Of a DNA stretch of 6,023 nt, positions 5,439 through 6,023 are shown piece by piece (position 1 is the first letter of the stretch; every line of letters starts with the position of its first letter). A model generated the notes under the pieces. It made no database searches and was not told the origin of the DNA. It worked only from the letters and a program-made list of their open reading frames with translations. The position numbers were made by a program, and so were the translations under genes. This DNA is from Methanosarcinales archaeon (GTDB lineage: Archaea > Halobacteriota > Methanosarcinia > Methanosarcinales > Methanogasteraceae): NCBI GenBank assembly GCA_030640725.1, contig DAOWIV010000104.1, positions 1 through 6,023 on the forward strand, in the 5' to 3' direction.

Positions 5439-5546
5439 AGAGCGACTATCAGGGAGTCCCGGGTTTCGGTTGCAATGCAACAGACGGCAAAGGGATTTAC
5501 AAGCAATAATATACCAAAATCCGTCATGTCATTGCCAATAAATGCA

Positions 5547-5554
5547 TTTTATAG
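5547..5554 (+). promoter_or_regulatory. TATA-like box TTTTATAG
   Basis: TTTTATAG lies with its centre about 26 nt upstream of the ATG at 5576, the distance expected for an archaeal promoter giving a leaderless transcript. The spacing matches that of the methyltransferase promoter at 3155-3162. It could equally drive a small RNA beginning near 5576. Confidence 0.35.
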
Positions 5555-5575
5555 CAAGATCCCCCACGAACACTT

Positions 5576-5659
5576 ATGAAATCGGTGCTCAGGTTTAAGT
5601 ATCCTGGCGGCTACATCACCAATCGCATGAAACTCACGCGATCGATAGGGCAGTCTTGA
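5576..5659 (+). CDS. Possible 27-residue leaderless small ORF or gene remnant
   Basis: A short frame encoding 27 residues starting MKSVLRFKYPGG and rich in basic residues. Support comes only from the well-placed TATA-like box upstream. The KYPGG stretch close to the N-terminus recalls the start of D12-class DNA adenine methylases (…YPGGK…), where it is part of the SAM-binding motif, so this may be the remnant of such a gene. Such a match over a few residues can arise by chance. No continuation of a methylase was found in the other + frames downstream. The alternatives are a real small protein, a non-coding transcript or nothing at all. Confidence 0.2.
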   Translation: MKSVLRFKYPGGYITNRMKLTRSIGQS

Positions 5660-5845
5660 GAGTATCCTCGTTGGTATGGCTACTGATAAACTTAATTTTG
5701 AGCGCGGCGGTGAGGTGGACGGCAGGGGGTCGCTATGTGCGTAAGTGCGGGGTTTGGTGACTGCAATGATAGGCATCTTTCATGCTCGCAAAAAGCGATA
5801 AGAATCGAGTTCGGATAGCTACCAGACGGAAGTATATACGACAAA

Positions 5846-5850
5846 GAGGA
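5846..5850 (+). promoter_or_regulatory. Ribosome binding site GAGGA
   Basis: GAGGA lies five nt before the ATG at 5856 and supports that codon as the start of the truncated last gene. A TATATA run at 5833-5838 is only about 20 nt from the ATG, too close for a leaderless start, so the true promoter is probably further upstream. Confidence 0.45.
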
Positions 5851-5855
5851 AAAGT

Positions 5856-6023
5856 ATGGAATATAGACATTCTGCGGGATTTGGAAAACGCATTGAGTTC
5901 TTTGTAATTGGTCATATGCTCAAAGAAGGATTAGACGTGTATATTCCATTAGTCGATGACAATGCAATTGACTGTATTGTTAGAAAACCAGATGGAACAT
6001 TTGTGGAAGTACAGATAAAAGCA
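5856..6023 (+). CDS. PD-(D/E)XK nuclease-fold protein, 5' part only
   Basis: The first 56 codons of a gene cut by the window edge. The visible pattern is a GFGKRIEFFVIGHMLKEG helix with E14, then VYIPLVDDNAIDCIV with D39, then a strand ending EVQIK (51-55), where Q53-x-K55 takes the place of the (D/E)xK pair. This order of Glu, Asp and Q-x-K is what I know from PD-(D/E)XK families such as the group I intron-associated endonuclease-like domain. Members range from restriction and resolvase-type enzymes to inactive proteins, so activity cannot be assigned. The coding sequence is about 36% GC, far below the lipid synthase gene, and uses AT-ending codons, suggesting horizontal origin or an accessory region starting here. 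The GAGGA site supports the start. Confidence 0.6.
   Translation, partial: MEYRHSAGFGKRIEFFVIGHMLKEGLDVYIPLVDDNAIDCIVRKPDGTFVEVQIKA

Larger units (their letters stand above)
5439..5855. other. 417-nt intergenic region
   Basis: No full-size gene is seen. It contains a 5-bp-arm hairpin GTTGC-AAT-GCAAC at 5469-5481, a possible second TATA-like run around 5505-5514, and a TATA box plus a short leaderless ORF at 5547-5659 (listed separately). A 27-codon frame at 5735-5818 has no promoter or ribosome-binding site and is probably chance. I see no T-rich terminator directly behind the lipid synthase gene and no tRNA. The region marks a change from GC-rich operon DNA to AT-rich DNA on the right. Confidence 0.5.

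Noticed and set aside
4968..5480. 170-codon minus-strand frame over the lipid synthase gene
   Set aside because: It overlaps the complete CDP-alcohol phosphatidyltransferase signature on the other strand, and its peptide shows no family pattern.
5469..5481. GTTGC-AAT-GCAAC hairpin as a terminator for the lipid operon
   Set aside because: The stem has only 5 bp, a 3-nt loop and no following T-run, so chance is an adequate explanation.
5549..5776. 75-codon minus-strand frame in the right intergenic region
   Set aside because: Pro/Ser/Arg-rich peptide without a motif, and no promoter or ribosome-binding site was seen.
5680..5790. C/D-box small RNA suggested by CTGA and ATGATA stretches
   Set aside because: The boxes are not in the required order and spacing, and no matching C and D pair could be assembled.
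1..6023. CRISPR array, tRNA, rRNA or insertion sequence
   Set aside because: No regularly spaced repeats, no tRNA T-loop or anticodon-arm pattern, no rRNA-like stretch, and no transposase with terminal inverted repeats were found.

Overview
The window most likely comes from an anaerobic euryarchaeote of the methanogen or anaerobic alkane-oxidiser type. The evidence is an F420-dependent NADP reductase next to a CDP-alcohol phosphatidyltransferase of the archaetidylinositol-phosphate synthase type, archaeal TATA-like boxes about 26 nt ahead of start codons (leaderless style), and GGTGAT-type ribosome-binding sites. No species can be named from the sequence alone. All convincing genes are on the + strand.

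Region 1 (1-404) has no convincing gene. It holds inverted and direct repeats that could fold as an RNA, then a promoter/operator zone dense in TTAGG and CCTAA half-sites. Region 2 (405-3063) is a three-gene cluster: a DUF3793 protein, a protein made of three FeoA-like domains, and a coiled-coil protein ending in a cysteine-rich DUF2325 domain. The promoters of the first two genes share a 37-bp block (29/37 identical) with TTAGG/CCTAA half-sites like those read by iron/manganese sensors of the DtxR/IdeR family. I read the cluster as an iron-responsive module of unknown biochemical function, with no FeoB permease in view. This is the most interesting part of the window.

Region 3 (about 3106-5438) is a probable operon. 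It has a leaderless-type promoter after an imperfect stem-loop, then a cysteine-rich class I SAM-dependent methyltransferase, NADPH:F420 oxidoreductase (npdG/fno), and archaetidylinositol-phosphate synthase. The genes are 22 nt and 4 nt apart. The last two are housekeeping functions, redox cofactor exchange and polar lipid headgroup synthesis; the methyltransferase substrate is unknown.

Region 4 (5439-6023) is a 417-nt gap containing a possible leaderless 27-codon ORF. It is followed by the start of an AT-rich gene, cut by the window edge, that looks like a PD-(D/E)XK nuclease-fold protein and was possibly acquired horizontally.
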